Shown here in pieces: positions 9,412 to 17,968 of a stretch of 64,000 nt of DNA (within the stretch, counting starts at the first letter, position 1; each line of letters opens with the position of its first letter). The notes beneath the pieces were generated by a model. It did not search any database. It saw nothing but the letters and a program-made list of their open reading frames with translations, and had not been told where the DNA came from. The position numbers and the translations under genes were made by a program. The DNA is from Fibrobacter sp. UWB15 (GTDB lineage: Bacteria > Fibrobacterota > Fibrobacteria > Fibrobacterales > Fibrobacteraceae), in the NCBI RefSeq assembly GCF_900177705.1, contig NZ_FXBA01000001.1, forward strand, positions 496,001-560,000. The letters run 5' to 3'.

Positions 9412-12400
9412 ATGAACGCTCAAGCACTTTACGATCCGGCCAACGAACACGACGCCTGCGGTGTCGGTCTTGTTGCCAATATTAATAATGTTGCCTCGCA
9501 CCAGATTGTGCTGCAGGGTATTACGGTCTTGAAGAGACTCATGCACCGCGGTGCGGCTGGTGGCGACCCTGAAACGGGTGACGGCGCTGGCCTTTTGCTT
9601 TCTATGCCGCATAAGTTCTTCCGCAAGCTCTACCCGAGCCTTCCGGCCCGTTACGGCGTGGCAATGTACTTTGTGGAAAACACGCTTGCCGCCGATGCTC
9701 TGGATGCAGAAATCAAGCGCGTTGCCGAATCCGAAGGTGTCGATGTCATTCAGTTCCGCGAAGTTCCGGTGAATCCCGCTACCATCGGTCACACGGCCCG
9801 CGAAACCTTGCCGCACATTCGCCAGGTGTTCTTTGACGGTTCCAAGTTTAAGACCAACGAAGAATTCGATATCAAGCTTTACGTGGTGCGCCGTTTGGTC
9901 GAAAAGACCTGCAAGGGCGTGTATGTTTGCAGCTGCAGCCGCAAGAGCATTGTTTACAAGGGCTTGTTGCTTGCAAGCCAGATCGAAGGCTTCTATAAGG
10001 ACCTGAACGATCTCGATTTCGAAAGCCCCTTGGCTCTCGTGCACCAGCGTTATTCTACCAATACGTTCCCGACTTGGCCGTTGGCGCACCCGTTCCGCTA
10101 TCTCGCTCACAACGGTGAAATCAACACCTTGCGCGGTAACCTGAACAGCCTTCGCGCCCGCGAACCGCTCCTGAAGAGCGAAGTCATCGGTGAAGATTTG
10201 CCGAAGCTCTTGCCGCTCATTATGCCGGGTCAGAGCGACTCTGCTAGCCTTGATAACATGTTTGAGCTTCTCGTCGCAGCGGGCCGTAGCCTCCCGCATG
10301 CGATGATGATGCTTCTGCCGCAGGCTTGGGGCCAGAAGCATTACCTCGGCCGCGACGTGCGTGGCTTCTTTGAATACGAATCCATGCTTATGGAACCGTG
10401 GGATGGCCCTGCCGCTGTCGCGTTCAGCGATGGTGTGAATGCTGGTGCAATCCTCGACCGCAACGGCCTTCGTCCGGCTCGTTACACCTTATGTAAAGAC
10501 GGCCTCTTCGTGATGGCCTCTGAAACAGGCGTGCTCGACTTGGCCGACGACGAAGTCGAAGAAAAGGGCCGCCTCAAACCTGGTGAAATCATCTACCTCG
10601 ATCTCGAAAATCACCACATCTTGAAGAATGCCGAAATGAAGGCTTACGTGGCCCGTAGCAAGCCGTACCGCCGCTGGGTCGCCGAAAACAAGATGAGCGT
10701 TCGTGGCCTCTTTAGCGAAATCAACCCGGCCGACGTTCCTGACGATATTCTGGTGCAGCAGAAGCGCTTCGGTTACTCTGCCGAAGACCTCTCCATTATT
10801 TTGCAGCCCATGGCCAAGAACGGTGCAGAACCTATCGGTTCTATGGGTAACGACGCCGCTCTCGCCGTACTTTCGGACAAGCCGCAGCCGCTGTTCAACT
10901 ACTTCAAGCAGCTCTTTGCCCAGGTGACGAACCCACCGATTGACCCGATTCGTGAAGAACTGGTGATGAGCCTTACGACTTACATCGGTAACCACGGCAA
11001 TATCCTCGAAGAGACTCCGGAGCAGGCGCACCTCATCAAGATTCCGCGCCCGATCGTGACCGAAGACGAAATCCGCCGCTTTGAAAACATCGGCGATAAG
11101 GCCTTCAAGGCCAAGGAACTCAAGATGCAGTTCCCGCTCGGTGGCAATGGGGAAGTCCTCGAAGCCGCCTTGCAGAACCTCGCTGGCGATGCCGTGCGTG
11201 CCGTGAATGACGGTTTCGATATCATCGTTCTGACCGATAAGAACATCGATTGGGGCTACGTGCCTATTCCGTCGCTGCTTGCCACGGCCAGCGTGAACCG
11301 CGCCCTTGTGGAAGCCGGTGTACGTCCTGAAATCGGTTTGGTGGTGCAGTCCGGCGAAGTCCGCGAAGTCATGCATTTTGCCTTGTTGCTCGGTTTCGGT
11401 GCTACGGTCATCAACCCGTATTTGGCCTTCCAGAGCATTACCAACATGTGCCACAACGGCGACCTCGATGTGGATCCGGTGACAGCTGCCGCCAACTACG
11501 TGAAGGCTGTCGATAAGGGCCTCCTCAAGATTATGTCGAAGATGGGTATTTCTACCCTCCGTAGCTACCGCAGCGCCCAGATTTTCGAAGCGGTCGGCCT
11601 GAGCAAGGAACTCGTCGAAAAGTTCTTGCCGGGGACAGCAAGCCGCATCGAAGGTATCGGCCTCGAAGAAATCGCTGCTGAAGTGGGCGAGCGTCAGAAG
11701 ATTGCCTTTGCCGACGCAAGCAAGGTGCTTCAGTCCGGTGGCCAGTACGCTTACCGCAAAGAAGGCGAAAAGCACTTGTGGACTCCGCAGTCCTTGGCTG
11801 CATTCCGTCAGGCTGTGCAGGGCGGCGACTACGAAAAGTTCAAGGTTTACAGCAAGCTCATCAACGATCAGTCTGAACGTCAGGCAACGCTCCGCGGCCT
11901 CTTCAAGTTCAAGGAAGCGACTCCGATCGATATTTCTGAAGTCGAAAGCCGCGAATCCATTGTCAAGCACTTTGTGGCAGGCGCTATGAGCCTTGGTTCT
12001 TTGAGCCCTGAAGCTCACGAAACCATCGCTATCGCCATGAACCGCATCGGTGCCATGAGCAACTGCGGTGAAGGTGGTGAAGACCCGGATCGCGATACTC
12101 CGGCTCCGAACGGAGATATCCGTAGCTCTGCAATCCGTCAGATTGCTTCGGGCCGCTTCGGTGTTACAATCGATTACCTGCGCCATGCCAAAGATTTGCA
12201 GATCAAGATGGCTCAGGGTGCAAAGCCTGGTGAAGGTGGCCAGCTGCCGGCCCACAAGGTGAACGAATTCGTGGCCCGCATCCGTCATAGTACGCCGAAT
12301 GTGTCGCTGATTTCTCCACCGCCGCATCACGATATTTACTCTATCGAAGACTTGGCCCAGCTCATTTACGACCTGCGTAACTCCAACCCGAAGGCCCGTG

Positions 12401-13830
12401 TTTCTGTGAAGCTCGTGTCCGAAGTGGGCGTGGGTACGGTTGCCGCGGGTGTCGCCAAGGCCCATGCCGATGTGGTGCTCATTTCTGGCCACGATGGCGG
12501 TACGGGTGCATCTCCGCTGACTTCTATCAAGCATGCCGGCCTTCCGTGGGAACTCGGTATTGCCGAAGCGGAACAGACCCTTGTGCTCAATGACTTGCGC
12601 GGTCGTATCAAGCTCCAGGTCGATGGTCAGCTCAAGACGGGCCGCGATATTGTGGTGGCCGCCCTCCTCGGTGCTGAAGAATTCGGTTTTGCCACGAACT
12701 TGTTGGTTAGCCTTGGTTGCGTGATGGACCGCAAGTGCCATACGAACCAGTGCCCCATGGGTATTGCAACGCAGGATGCTGACTTCCGCAAGCGCTTTGC
12801 CGGTAAACCGGAATATGTCGAAAACTTCCTCTTCTTCATCGCCGACGAAGTCCGCGAAATCCTCGCAAGCCTCGGTCTCCGCTCTCTCGAAGAAGCCTGC
12901 GGCCGTAGCGACCTCCTCGAAAAGGATTCCGCCATCGCCTTCTACAAGGCAAAGAACCTCGATTTCTCCAAGATTTTCGAAACCGTCAAGGGTGGCGTCA
13001 AGTCCTTTGACAAGAACTATGTCAAGGAAGAACTGGTCAACTTCGACCGCCGCGAACTCTTGCCGTTTGTCAAGGAAACGCTCGAAAAGGGGACTGCCGT
13101 GGAACTCAGCGCGATGGTGCACAACACCGATCGTACGGTGGGTACGGAACTTTCCGGCGAAGTGGACGAACACTTTGGCGTGAAGGGCCTCCCCGAAGAT
13201 ACCATCCGCATTCACCTTCAGGGGGTCGCGGGCCAGAGCTTCGGAGCCTTCCTTGCTCCGGGTGTCACGCTCGATCTGGAAGGCGAAGCCAACGACTTTA
13301 TGGGTAAGGGACTTTCGGGTGGTAAGATTATCGTGCGCCCGCCGCACAACGCCACCTTCAAGGCCGAAGACAACGTCATCGCCGGTAACGTCATCGGTTA
13401 CGGTGGTACGTCGGGTAAGGTGTTTATTAACGGCCTTGCGGGCGAACGCTTCGGTATCCGTAACTCCGGTATGCTCCTGGTAAGTGAAGGCGTGGGTGAC
13501 CACGGTTGCGAATACATGACGGGTGGCCGCGTGGTGGTACTCGGTCGCGTGGGCGTGAACTTCGCCGCAGGTATGACAGGTGGCTTTGCTTACGTGTACG
13601 ACGAAACGGGTCACTTCGACCTGAGCTGCAACGTGGGCTCCGTGGACCTTGAAAGTGTGATTGCCGGTACTGAAAGCGAACGCGAGCTCCTCGACTTCAT
13701 TGAGCAGCACGTTCAGGCAACGGGTAGCGAAAAGGGCAAGCGCATCCTTGAAAACTGGAACAGCGAACGTCCCAAGTTCGTGAAAATCTTCCCGGTGGAT
13801 TACAGGAACGCATTGGCTAAGAAGGGCTGA
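9412..13830 (+). CDS. gltB: Glutamate synthase (NADPH-type) large subunit
   Basis: About 1472 residues. It makes glutamate from glutamine and 2-oxoglutarate together with GltD. The start at 9412 is chosen because AAGGA lies 6 bases upstream and the protein then begins with a 15-residue propeptide before Cys16 of ACGVG, the N-terminal nucleophile of the glutaminase domain; the upstream extension of the frame does not look like protein. Downstream come the central domain, the FMN-binding synthase domain (SGHDGGTGASP) and the 3Fe-4S cluster segment (CVMDRKCHTNQCP), then a C-terminal GXGXG-type beta-helix domain (GDHGCEYMTGG). Length and domain order are as in the alpha subunit family. gltD follows 7 bases later. 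Confidence 0.96.
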   Translation: MNAQALYDPANEHDACGVGLVANINNVASHQIVLQGITVLKRLMHRGAAGGDPETGDGAGLLLSMPHKFFRKLYPSLPARYGVAMYFVENTLAADALDAEIKRVAESEGVDVIQFREVPVNPATIGHTARETLPHIRQVFFDGSKFKTNEEFDIKLYVVRRLVEKTCKGVYVCSCSRKSIVYKGLLLASQIEGFYKDLNDLDFESPLALVHQRYSTNTFPTWPLAHPFRYLAHNGEINTLRGNLNSLRAREPLLKSEVIGEDLPKLLPLIMPGQSDSASLDNMFELLVAAGRSLPHAMMMLLPQAWGQKHYLGRDVRGFFEYESMLMEPWDGPAAVAFSDGVNAGAILDRNGLRPARYTLCKDGLFVMASETGVLDLADDEVEEKGRLKPGEIIYLDLENHHILKNAEMKAYVARSKPYRRWVAENKMSVRGLFSEINPADVPDDILVQQKRFGYSAEDLSIILQPMAKNGAEPIGSMGNDAALAVLSDKPQPLFNYFKQLFAQVTNPPIDPIREELVMSLTTYIGNHGNILEETPEQAHLIKIPRPIVTEDEIRRFENIGDKAFKAKELKMQFPLGGNGEVLEAALQNLAGDAVRAVNDGFDIIVLTDKNIDWGYVPIPSLLATASVNRALVEAGVRPEIGLVVQSGEVREVMHFALLLGFGATVINPYLAFQSITNMCHNGDLDVDPVTAAANYVKAVDKGLLKIMSKMGISTLRSYRSAQIFEAVGLSKELVEKFLPGTASRIEGIGLEEIAAEVGERQKIAFADASKVLQSGGQYAYRKEGEKHLWTPQSLAAFRQAVQGGDYEKFKVYSKLINDQSERQATLRGLFKFKEATPIDISEVESRESIVKHFVAGAMSLGSLSPEAHETIAIAMNRIGAMSNCGEGGEDPDRDTPAPNGDIRSSAIRQIASGRFGVTIDYLRHAKDLQIKMAQGAKPGEGGQLPAHKVNEFVARIRHSTPNVSLISPPPHHDIYSIEDLAQLIYDLRNSNPKARVSVKLVSEVGVGTVAAGVAKAHADVVLISGHDGGTGASPLTSIKHAGLPWELGIAEAEQTLVLNDLRGRIKLQVDGQLKTGRDIVVAALLGAEEFGFATNLLVSLGCVMDRKCHTNQCPMGIATQDADFRKRFAGKPEYVENFLFFIADEVREILASLGLRSLEEACGRSDLLEKDSAIAFYKAKNLDFSKIFETVKGGVKSFDKNYVKEELVNFDRRELLPFVKETLEKGTAVELSAMVHNTDRTVGTELSGEVDEHFGVKGLPEDTIRIHLQGVAGQSFGAFLAPGVTLDLEGEANDFMGKGLSGGKIIVRPPHNATFKAEDNVIAGNVIGYGGTSGKVFINGLAGERFGIRNSGMLLVSEGVGDHGCEYMTGGRVVVLGRVGVNFAAGMTGGFAYVYDETGHFDLSCNVGSVDLESVIAGTESERELLDFIEQHVQATGSEKGKRILENWNSERPKFVKIFPVDYRNALAKKG

Positions 13831-13837
13831 GGTTAAT

Positions 13838-15199
13838 ATGCAAGAAGTTAAAAGAATCGCAGATGTTTACCGCCCTGTCGAAGAGCGAATCAAGGACAAC
13901 AACGAAGTCGAACGCCGCTTGACTTCATTGGAAATCGTGCAGCAGGGTTCACGCTGCCACAGTTGTGGAATCCCGTTCTGTCACGGTGCTGGCTGCCCGC
14001 TCGGTAACCTGGTGCCTGAATTCAATGCGGCTGTCGCTGTAGGGAATGCTGAACGTGCCTACAACATCATCAGCAAGACGGCGTTCTTCCCCGAATTTAC
14101 GGGCCGCGTTTGTCCCGCGCTTTGCGAATCCGCTTGTACGGGCAATGTGCATAACGATCCGGTGATGGTTCGCCAGATTGAAAAGTACATCATCGAAACC
14201 GCCTTCGAAGAGGGCCGCGTAACGCTCCCCGCTGTCGAATGGAACGGCAAGACAGCCGCGGTTATCGGCTCGGGTCCTGCAGGCCTCTTTGCTGCCGAAG
14301 CGCTCCGTCGCAAGGGTTACGCCGTTACCGTTTACGAAAAGCGCGAAAAGGTGGGCGGTCTTTTACGCTACGGCATTCCGAACTGGAAACTCGACAAGTC
14401 GGTCATCGATCGCCGTGTCAAGCTCCTCGAAGAAGCGGGCATCAAGTTTGTCTGCAGCACCGAAATCGGCAAGGACATTTCGGCGGAATACATCCACAAG
14501 AATTTTGACGAAGTCTTCCTCGCTATCGGTACGCCGAACGCCCGCGACTTGAAAATCCCGGGCCGCGAAGCCGAAGGAATCTTCCTTGCGCTCGACTTCT
14601 TGCACGGCGCAAACAAGCCCGGCGAAACGAATCCTGAAAAGTTCAGCGCCAAGGGCCGCAAGGTCTTGGTGATTGGCGGTGGCGATACGGGTAACGACTG
14701 CGTGGGTAAGGCGATTCGCGAAGGCTGCGAAAGCGTGCTCCAGGTGGAATTCATGCCCAAGCCGCCCGAGGAACGTTCCCCGTCCACTCCGTGGCCGGAT
14801 TGGCCGTACATGCTGCGTACCAGCTACGCCCAGCACGAAGGTGGCGAACGCCGCTGGAATGTTTCTTCCAAGCAGTTTATCGTGAAAGACGGCCGCGTGG
14901 CAGGTGTGGAAGCTGTCCGCGTGGAATGGGAAATGTCGCCGCAGGGCCGCCCCCTCAAGCCTGCTGAAGTCCCGAATTCTACCGAAGTCATTGATACCGA
15001 CTTGGTGGTGCTCGCCATGGGCTTCACCGGCGTGCCTGCCGAGGGAATCGTGAATGACCTGGGCCTGCAACTTACCCCGCGAACAGCGATCATTCCGGAC
15101 CCGGCTCGCCACATTTACGCAGTCGGCGACTGCGCAAATGGCGCGTCCCTTGTGGTCCGCGCCATGGCCGATGCTAAGGCGAAAGTTGCTTCCCTTTAA
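13838..15199 (+). CDS. gltD: Glutamate synthase small subunit
   Basis: A 453-residue flavoprotein that supplies electrons to GltB. The N-terminal part has Cys motifs for 4Fe-4S clusters (CHSCGIPFCHGAGCP and later CPALCESAC). It is followed by the FAD-binding GSGPAGLFAAEAL motif (near residue 147) and the NADPH-binding VIGGGDTGND motif (near residue 281). It forms an operon with gltB and is followed by a strong terminator. Confidence 0.95.
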   Translation: MQEVKRIADVYRPVEERIKDNNEVERRLTSLEIVQQGSRCHSCGIPFCHGAGCPLGNLVPEFNAAVAVGNAERAYNIISKTAFFPEFTGRVCPALCESACTGNVHNDPVMVRQIEKYIIETAFEEGRVTLPAVEWNGKTAAVIGSGPAGLFAAEALRRKGYAVTVYEKREKVGGLLRYGIPNWKLDKSVIDRRVKLLEEAGIKFVCSTEIGKDISAEYIHKNFDEVFLAIGTPNARDLKIPGREAEGIFLALDFLHGANKPGETNPEKFSAKGRKVLVIGGGDTGNDCVGKAIREGCESVLQVEFMPKPPEERSPSTPWPDWPYMLRTSYAQHEGGERRWNVSSKQFIVKDGRVAGVEAVRVEWEMSPQGRPLKPAEVPNSTEVIDTDLVVLAMGFTGVPAEGIVNDLGLQLTPRTAIIPDPARHIYAVGDCANGASLVVRAMADAKAKVASL

Positions 15200-15222
15200 A
15201 ATTGCGCCATAGACATAAATAG

Positions 15223-15258
15223 AAGAGGCTTAAGTTCCGCTTAGGCCTCTTTTATACT
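15223..15258 (+). terminator. Intrinsic terminator of gltBD
   Basis: A 12-bp stem with one G-U pair (AAGAGGCTTAAG with CTTAGGCCTCTT), loop TTCCG, followed by a T-rich tail. Confidence 0.85.
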
Positions 15259-15290
15259 ATTTTTGTAGGGAATAAAACGGAGAATACGAG

Positions 15291-15830
15291 ATGAATTATC
15301 TAATTGTACCTGGCTTGAATAATTCTGGACCGAAACATTGGCAAACTTTTTGGGCTAAGAGCTTGCCTAACGCCACGCGCGTGGAGCAACGTTGCTGGGA
15401 CAATCCCGAAAAGGGCGAATGGGTTGAAACTCTCGATAAGGCTGTTCGCGCTTTGAAGGGCGATACTATCCTGATTCCTCACAGCTTGGGTGTTTGCACC
15501 ACCGTAAACTGGCTTTTAAAGGCCGCTTCGTGCGGAGGCGTGCCTGCGCACGTCAAGGGTGCATTCCTCGTTTCTCCGAGCGATGTTGACAATATAGACG
15601 TCATCAAGAGCTTTGCTCCCATGCCGCTTGAAAAGTTGCCGATTCCTGCTTGTGTGGTGGCCAGCGAAAACGATCCGTTTGTCACCATGGAACGTTCGCT
15701 GTTCTTCGCAAACGCCTGGGGCGTTAAGGTCTACAACGCCGGCGCTCTTGGCCACATCAATTCTGATTCCGACCTTCGCGAATGGGAACAAGGCCGCGGC
15801 TTCCTCGCCGAATTCGAATCAAGCCTTTAA
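15291..15830 (+). CDS. RBBP9/YdeN-type alpha/beta serine hydrolase
   Basis: A 179-residue protein of the small serine hydrolase family (RBBP9/YdeN). Family marks are the start MNYLIVPGLNNSGPKHWQ, the nucleophile elbow PHSLG with Ser65, the acid in ENDPF and the late His in LGHIN. The family fold and length fit well; the natural substrate is unknown for most members. The gene stands alone between gltBD and the convergent CobW gene. A hairpin lies just after its stop, though its T tract faces the other strand. Confidence 0.85.
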   Translation: MNYLIVPGLNNSGPKHWQTFWAKSLPNATRVEQRCWDNPEKGEWVETLDKAVRALKGDTILIPHSLGVCTTVNWLLKAASCGGVPAHVKGAFLVSPSDVDNIDVIKSFAPMPLEKLPIPACVVASENDPFVTMERSLFFANAWGVKVYNAGALGHINSDSDLREWEQGRGFLAEFESSL

Positions 15831-15833
15831 ATG

Positions 15834-15858
15834 AAAACGCCCCGACATTGTCGGGGCG
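15834..15858 (-). terminator. Terminator of the CobW-type gene
   Basis: A perfect 9-bp stem CGCCCCGAC/GTCGGGGCG with a 3-base loop. Read on the minus strand it is followed by TTTT, so it serves the minus-strand gene; it may also stop plus-strand transcripts from the hydrolase. Confidence 0.75.
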
Positions 15859-15881
15859 AAATTATGCGATAGAGCTGTTTT

Positions 15882-17222
15882 TTACTCGCCTAAGCAAGAA
15901 TCCATTGCAGCGATAATCTTACCCTTATCCATGTGCTGGCCGATGAAGACGAGTCGGATAATACGGTCGCCGTACTTTTCGTCCCACACCTTAAGCAAGT
16001 CCGGATTTTCACGCAGAATTCGCTTCTGTTCGGCTTCGCTTTCGCTTGCAAACCAAGGACCGAAATTCTGGGCAGATGCCTGCTTACCAGCCTGTTCGAA
16101 TAGGTAGCTGTTATCGCGTTCGTCTTCGAACCACACGAGACCCTTGGTGCGGATAATGCTAGTCGGGTAGTCGTCAAGCAACACTTCAAAGCGTTCACGA
16201 ATCAACGGACGGCGGCGTTCGTACACGAACGTGCCGATGCCGTATTCGTCACCATGCGGATGGTCCTTGTCATGGTGGTGACCGCAGTGGCACACGCCGT
16301 GTTCATGGTCGCAGTGACTGTGGTCTTCGTGCTCATGCTCGTGATCATGATGATGCTCGTGTTCGTCATGATCGTCGTCATCGTGGTCATGATGGTGGTG
16401 CTCATGCTCGTCGTGGTCATCGTCATCGTGGTCATGATGGTGGTGCTCATGCTCGTCGTGGTCATCGTCATCGTCTTCAGGAGACGTTTCTTTCATGAGT
16501 TCCTTGGCCCAGGCGGCGGAGTTGCCGACCTTTTCGAAATCGAACTGCTTGGTGTCCAAGATATCCTTCATTTCGACCTTGCCGTAATTCGTCTCGATCA
16601 TCTTGGCATCGGGCTGCAAGGCGCGAACCACGGCCTTCACGTGTTCAAGGTCTGTTTTAGACAAACTATCAACCTTGTTCATCACAATCGTGTTGCAGAA
16701 TTCAATCTGCTGGATGAGCAGGTTGGCGATGTCTTCTTCTTCGAGATCCTTGTCGAGCAGTTTCTGTCCGCCGGCGAATTCGTCGGCGAGGCGAGCCACG
16801 TCAACAACGGATACGATGTTGTCCAGGTGGCAGGGGAGTGGGCGGCCGTCGCGGCTCTGCAACTGGGCACCGGCCATGCAAATCGTTTGTGCGATAGGAA
16901 TCGGTTCGCAAATGCCGCTTGCTTCAATCAAAATGTAGTCGAACTTGTTCATTTCCAACAGTTCGGCAATTTGTTCCAAAAGGTCGGTCTTCAGGGAGCA
17001 GCAAATGCAGCCGTTAGACAGCGGCACCACCTTGCCGGAGTCTTCTTTAGTAATGTTTCCGCCCTTTTCGATGAGCGTCTGGTCGATGTTCACTTCGCCG
17101 ATGTCGTTTACAATCACAGCGACATGGTAACCTTGCTGGTTGTTGAGAACAAAATTGAGAAGGGTGGTTTTTCCGGCTCCGAGGTAGCCGGTGAGCAGCG
17201 TAATAGGTACTGACTTTTTCAT
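15882..17222 (-). CDS. CobW/G3E-family GTPase (metallochaperone type) with His/Asp-rich insert
   Basis: About 446 residues. The G3E-family GTPase domain opens with the P-loop GYLGAGKTT (near residue 12) and contains CICCSL, the CxCC metal-binding motif of zinc-handling COG0523 proteins. A highly charged insert (about residues 250-335) is built of His, Asp and Glu with a few Cys, including tandem 15-residue units encoded by 45-bp direct repeats. The C-terminal CobW_C domain follows. Members of this family insert or deliver metal ions, often zinc; the insert is a plausible metal store. Start 17222 has GGGGA upstream; an earlier in-frame start would add a Lys-rich stretch lying in the leader. 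The upstream leader carries terminator-like hairpins. Confidence 0.88.
   Translation of the reverse strand: MKKSVPITLLTGYLGAGKTTLLNFVLNNQQGYHVAVIVNDIGEVNIDQTLIEKGGNITKEDSGKVVPLSNGCICCSLKTDLLEQIAELLEMNKFDYILIEASGICEPIPIAQTICMAGAQLQSRDGRPLPCHLDNIVSVVDVARLADEFAGGQKLLDKDLEEEDIANLLIQQIEFCNTIVMNKVDSLSKTDLEHVKAVVRALQPDAKMIETNYGKVEMKDILDTKQFDFEKVGNSAAWAKELMKETSPEDDDDDHDEHEHHHHDHDDDDHDEHEHHHHDHDDDDHDEHEHHHDHEHEHEDHSHCDHEHGVCHCGHHHDKDHPHGDEYGIGTFVYERRRPLIRERFEVLLDDYPTSIIRTKGLVWFEDERDNSYLFEQAGKQASAQNFGPWFASESEAEQKRILRENPDLLKVWDEKYGDRIIRLVFIGQHMDKGKIIAAMDSCLGE
16380..16469. repeat. Tandem 45-bp direct repeat inside the CobW-type gene
   Basis: Two identical 45-bp copies (16380-16424 and 16425-16469), with a degenerate third copy on the low-coordinate side, encode repeated 15-residue His/Asp-rich units. 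Such perfect in-frame repeats are prone to change in copy number. Confidence 0.8.
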
Positions 17223-17267
17223 AGTATCCCCAAATTTAGCTTTTTTTGCTTTTTTCGGCAAAAAACA

Positions 17268-17306
17268 TAAAAAAAACTAGCCCAGCAGAGCCGGACTAGT
17301 TTTTTG
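17268..17306 (-). terminator. Terminator-like hairpin in the leader of the CobW-type gene
   Basis: CTAG...CTAG arms extended by A/T runs (AAAAAACTAG with CTAGTTTTTT) and an inner CC/GG pair after one mismatch. The hairpin has a run of T on both strands. It lies about 50-85 bases upstream of the CobW-type start and inside a divergent intergenic region where no terminator is expected. On the minus strand a small AGAAC/GTTCT hairpin (17318-17332) precedes it. It may be an attenuator or riboswitch expression platform. Confidence 0.5.
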
Positions 17307-17550
17307 GGGGTTAGGAGGAGAACAAAGAGTTCTGTCGTATAAGATATAAAAATTTGGATGTTCCGACAAGTAAATAACTGAAATATTTCTTACATATTCC
17401 TTATTTTTGTAATTTTTGTGTGATTTTGAAGGAAGTGATGGTACAAAATGTCCCATTTTCGCTTTTTGGGGGCTTTGATCGATGCTTTTGTAATCAAAGG
17501 TTCATTTTTGAGCCAAAAACGGCTATATTTGCTTGATGAATGGAGATTCT

Positions 17551-17964
17551 ATGAATTGTCGAATACTGATGCGTTTCGTCGGAACTACCGATGAACTTTC
17601 CGCCGTTTATGATGCCCTGATGGAGCAGTACCCCGAAATGGACCTGCCCAGCGAGGACTCTGGCGAGTGGTACTCGGTTGACGACGTCATGATGGATGAA
17701 TATGAATGCCGTTTCGAAGAATTGCCCGAAGGCGAACTCTTGGCAATGGATGGCTCCGTACTCATCGAAGATGAACTTCCCGAAGATTTCTTTGCCGATC
17801 TTATGGATCGCTTCGAACGCGTGTACGGCGCATTCAAGTGGTCTTCTTTAGATGTGGGCGTGGGCTGCGGTGTCAGCGATGGCTGGGGCGAATTCAACCC
17901 GGACTACGCCGACGATTATTCCGACGAAGCCAACGAAATTTCCGAAGCTGTCCTCGGTTTTTGA
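17551..17964 (+). CDS. Small very acidic protein of unknown function
   Basis: About 137 residues, with a large excess of Asp and Glu and few basic residues, no signal peptide and no membrane segment. It starts MNCRILMRFVGTTDELSAVYD, which looks like the first strand and helix of a small alpha/beta domain, and ends in a Tyr/Asp/Glu-rich tail. ATG 17551 is preferred because GGAGA precedes it by about 5 bases; an earlier in-frame ATG at 17536 has no such site. I recognise no family. It converges on the radical SAM gene with only a few bases between stop codons. Confidence 0.65.
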   Translation: MNCRILMRFVGTTDELSAVYDALMEQYPEMDLPSEDSGEWYSVDDVMMDEYECRFEELPEGELLAMDGSVLIEDELPEDFFADLMDRFERVYGAFKWSSLDVGVGCGVSDGWGEFNPDYADDYSDEANEISEAVLGF

Positions 17965-17968
17965 TTCT

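Noticed and set aside
10489-13710. Long minus-strand open frame opposite gltB (1073 residues)
   Set aside because: It is the antisense shadow of a well-supported gltB; its composition reflects the GC-rich codon use of gltB and it shows no recognisable motif or ribosome-binding site.
16254-17213. Plus-strand frame opposite the CobW-type gene
   Set aside because: Its Val/Met-rich sequence is simply the complement of His/Asp codons; no independent evidence.
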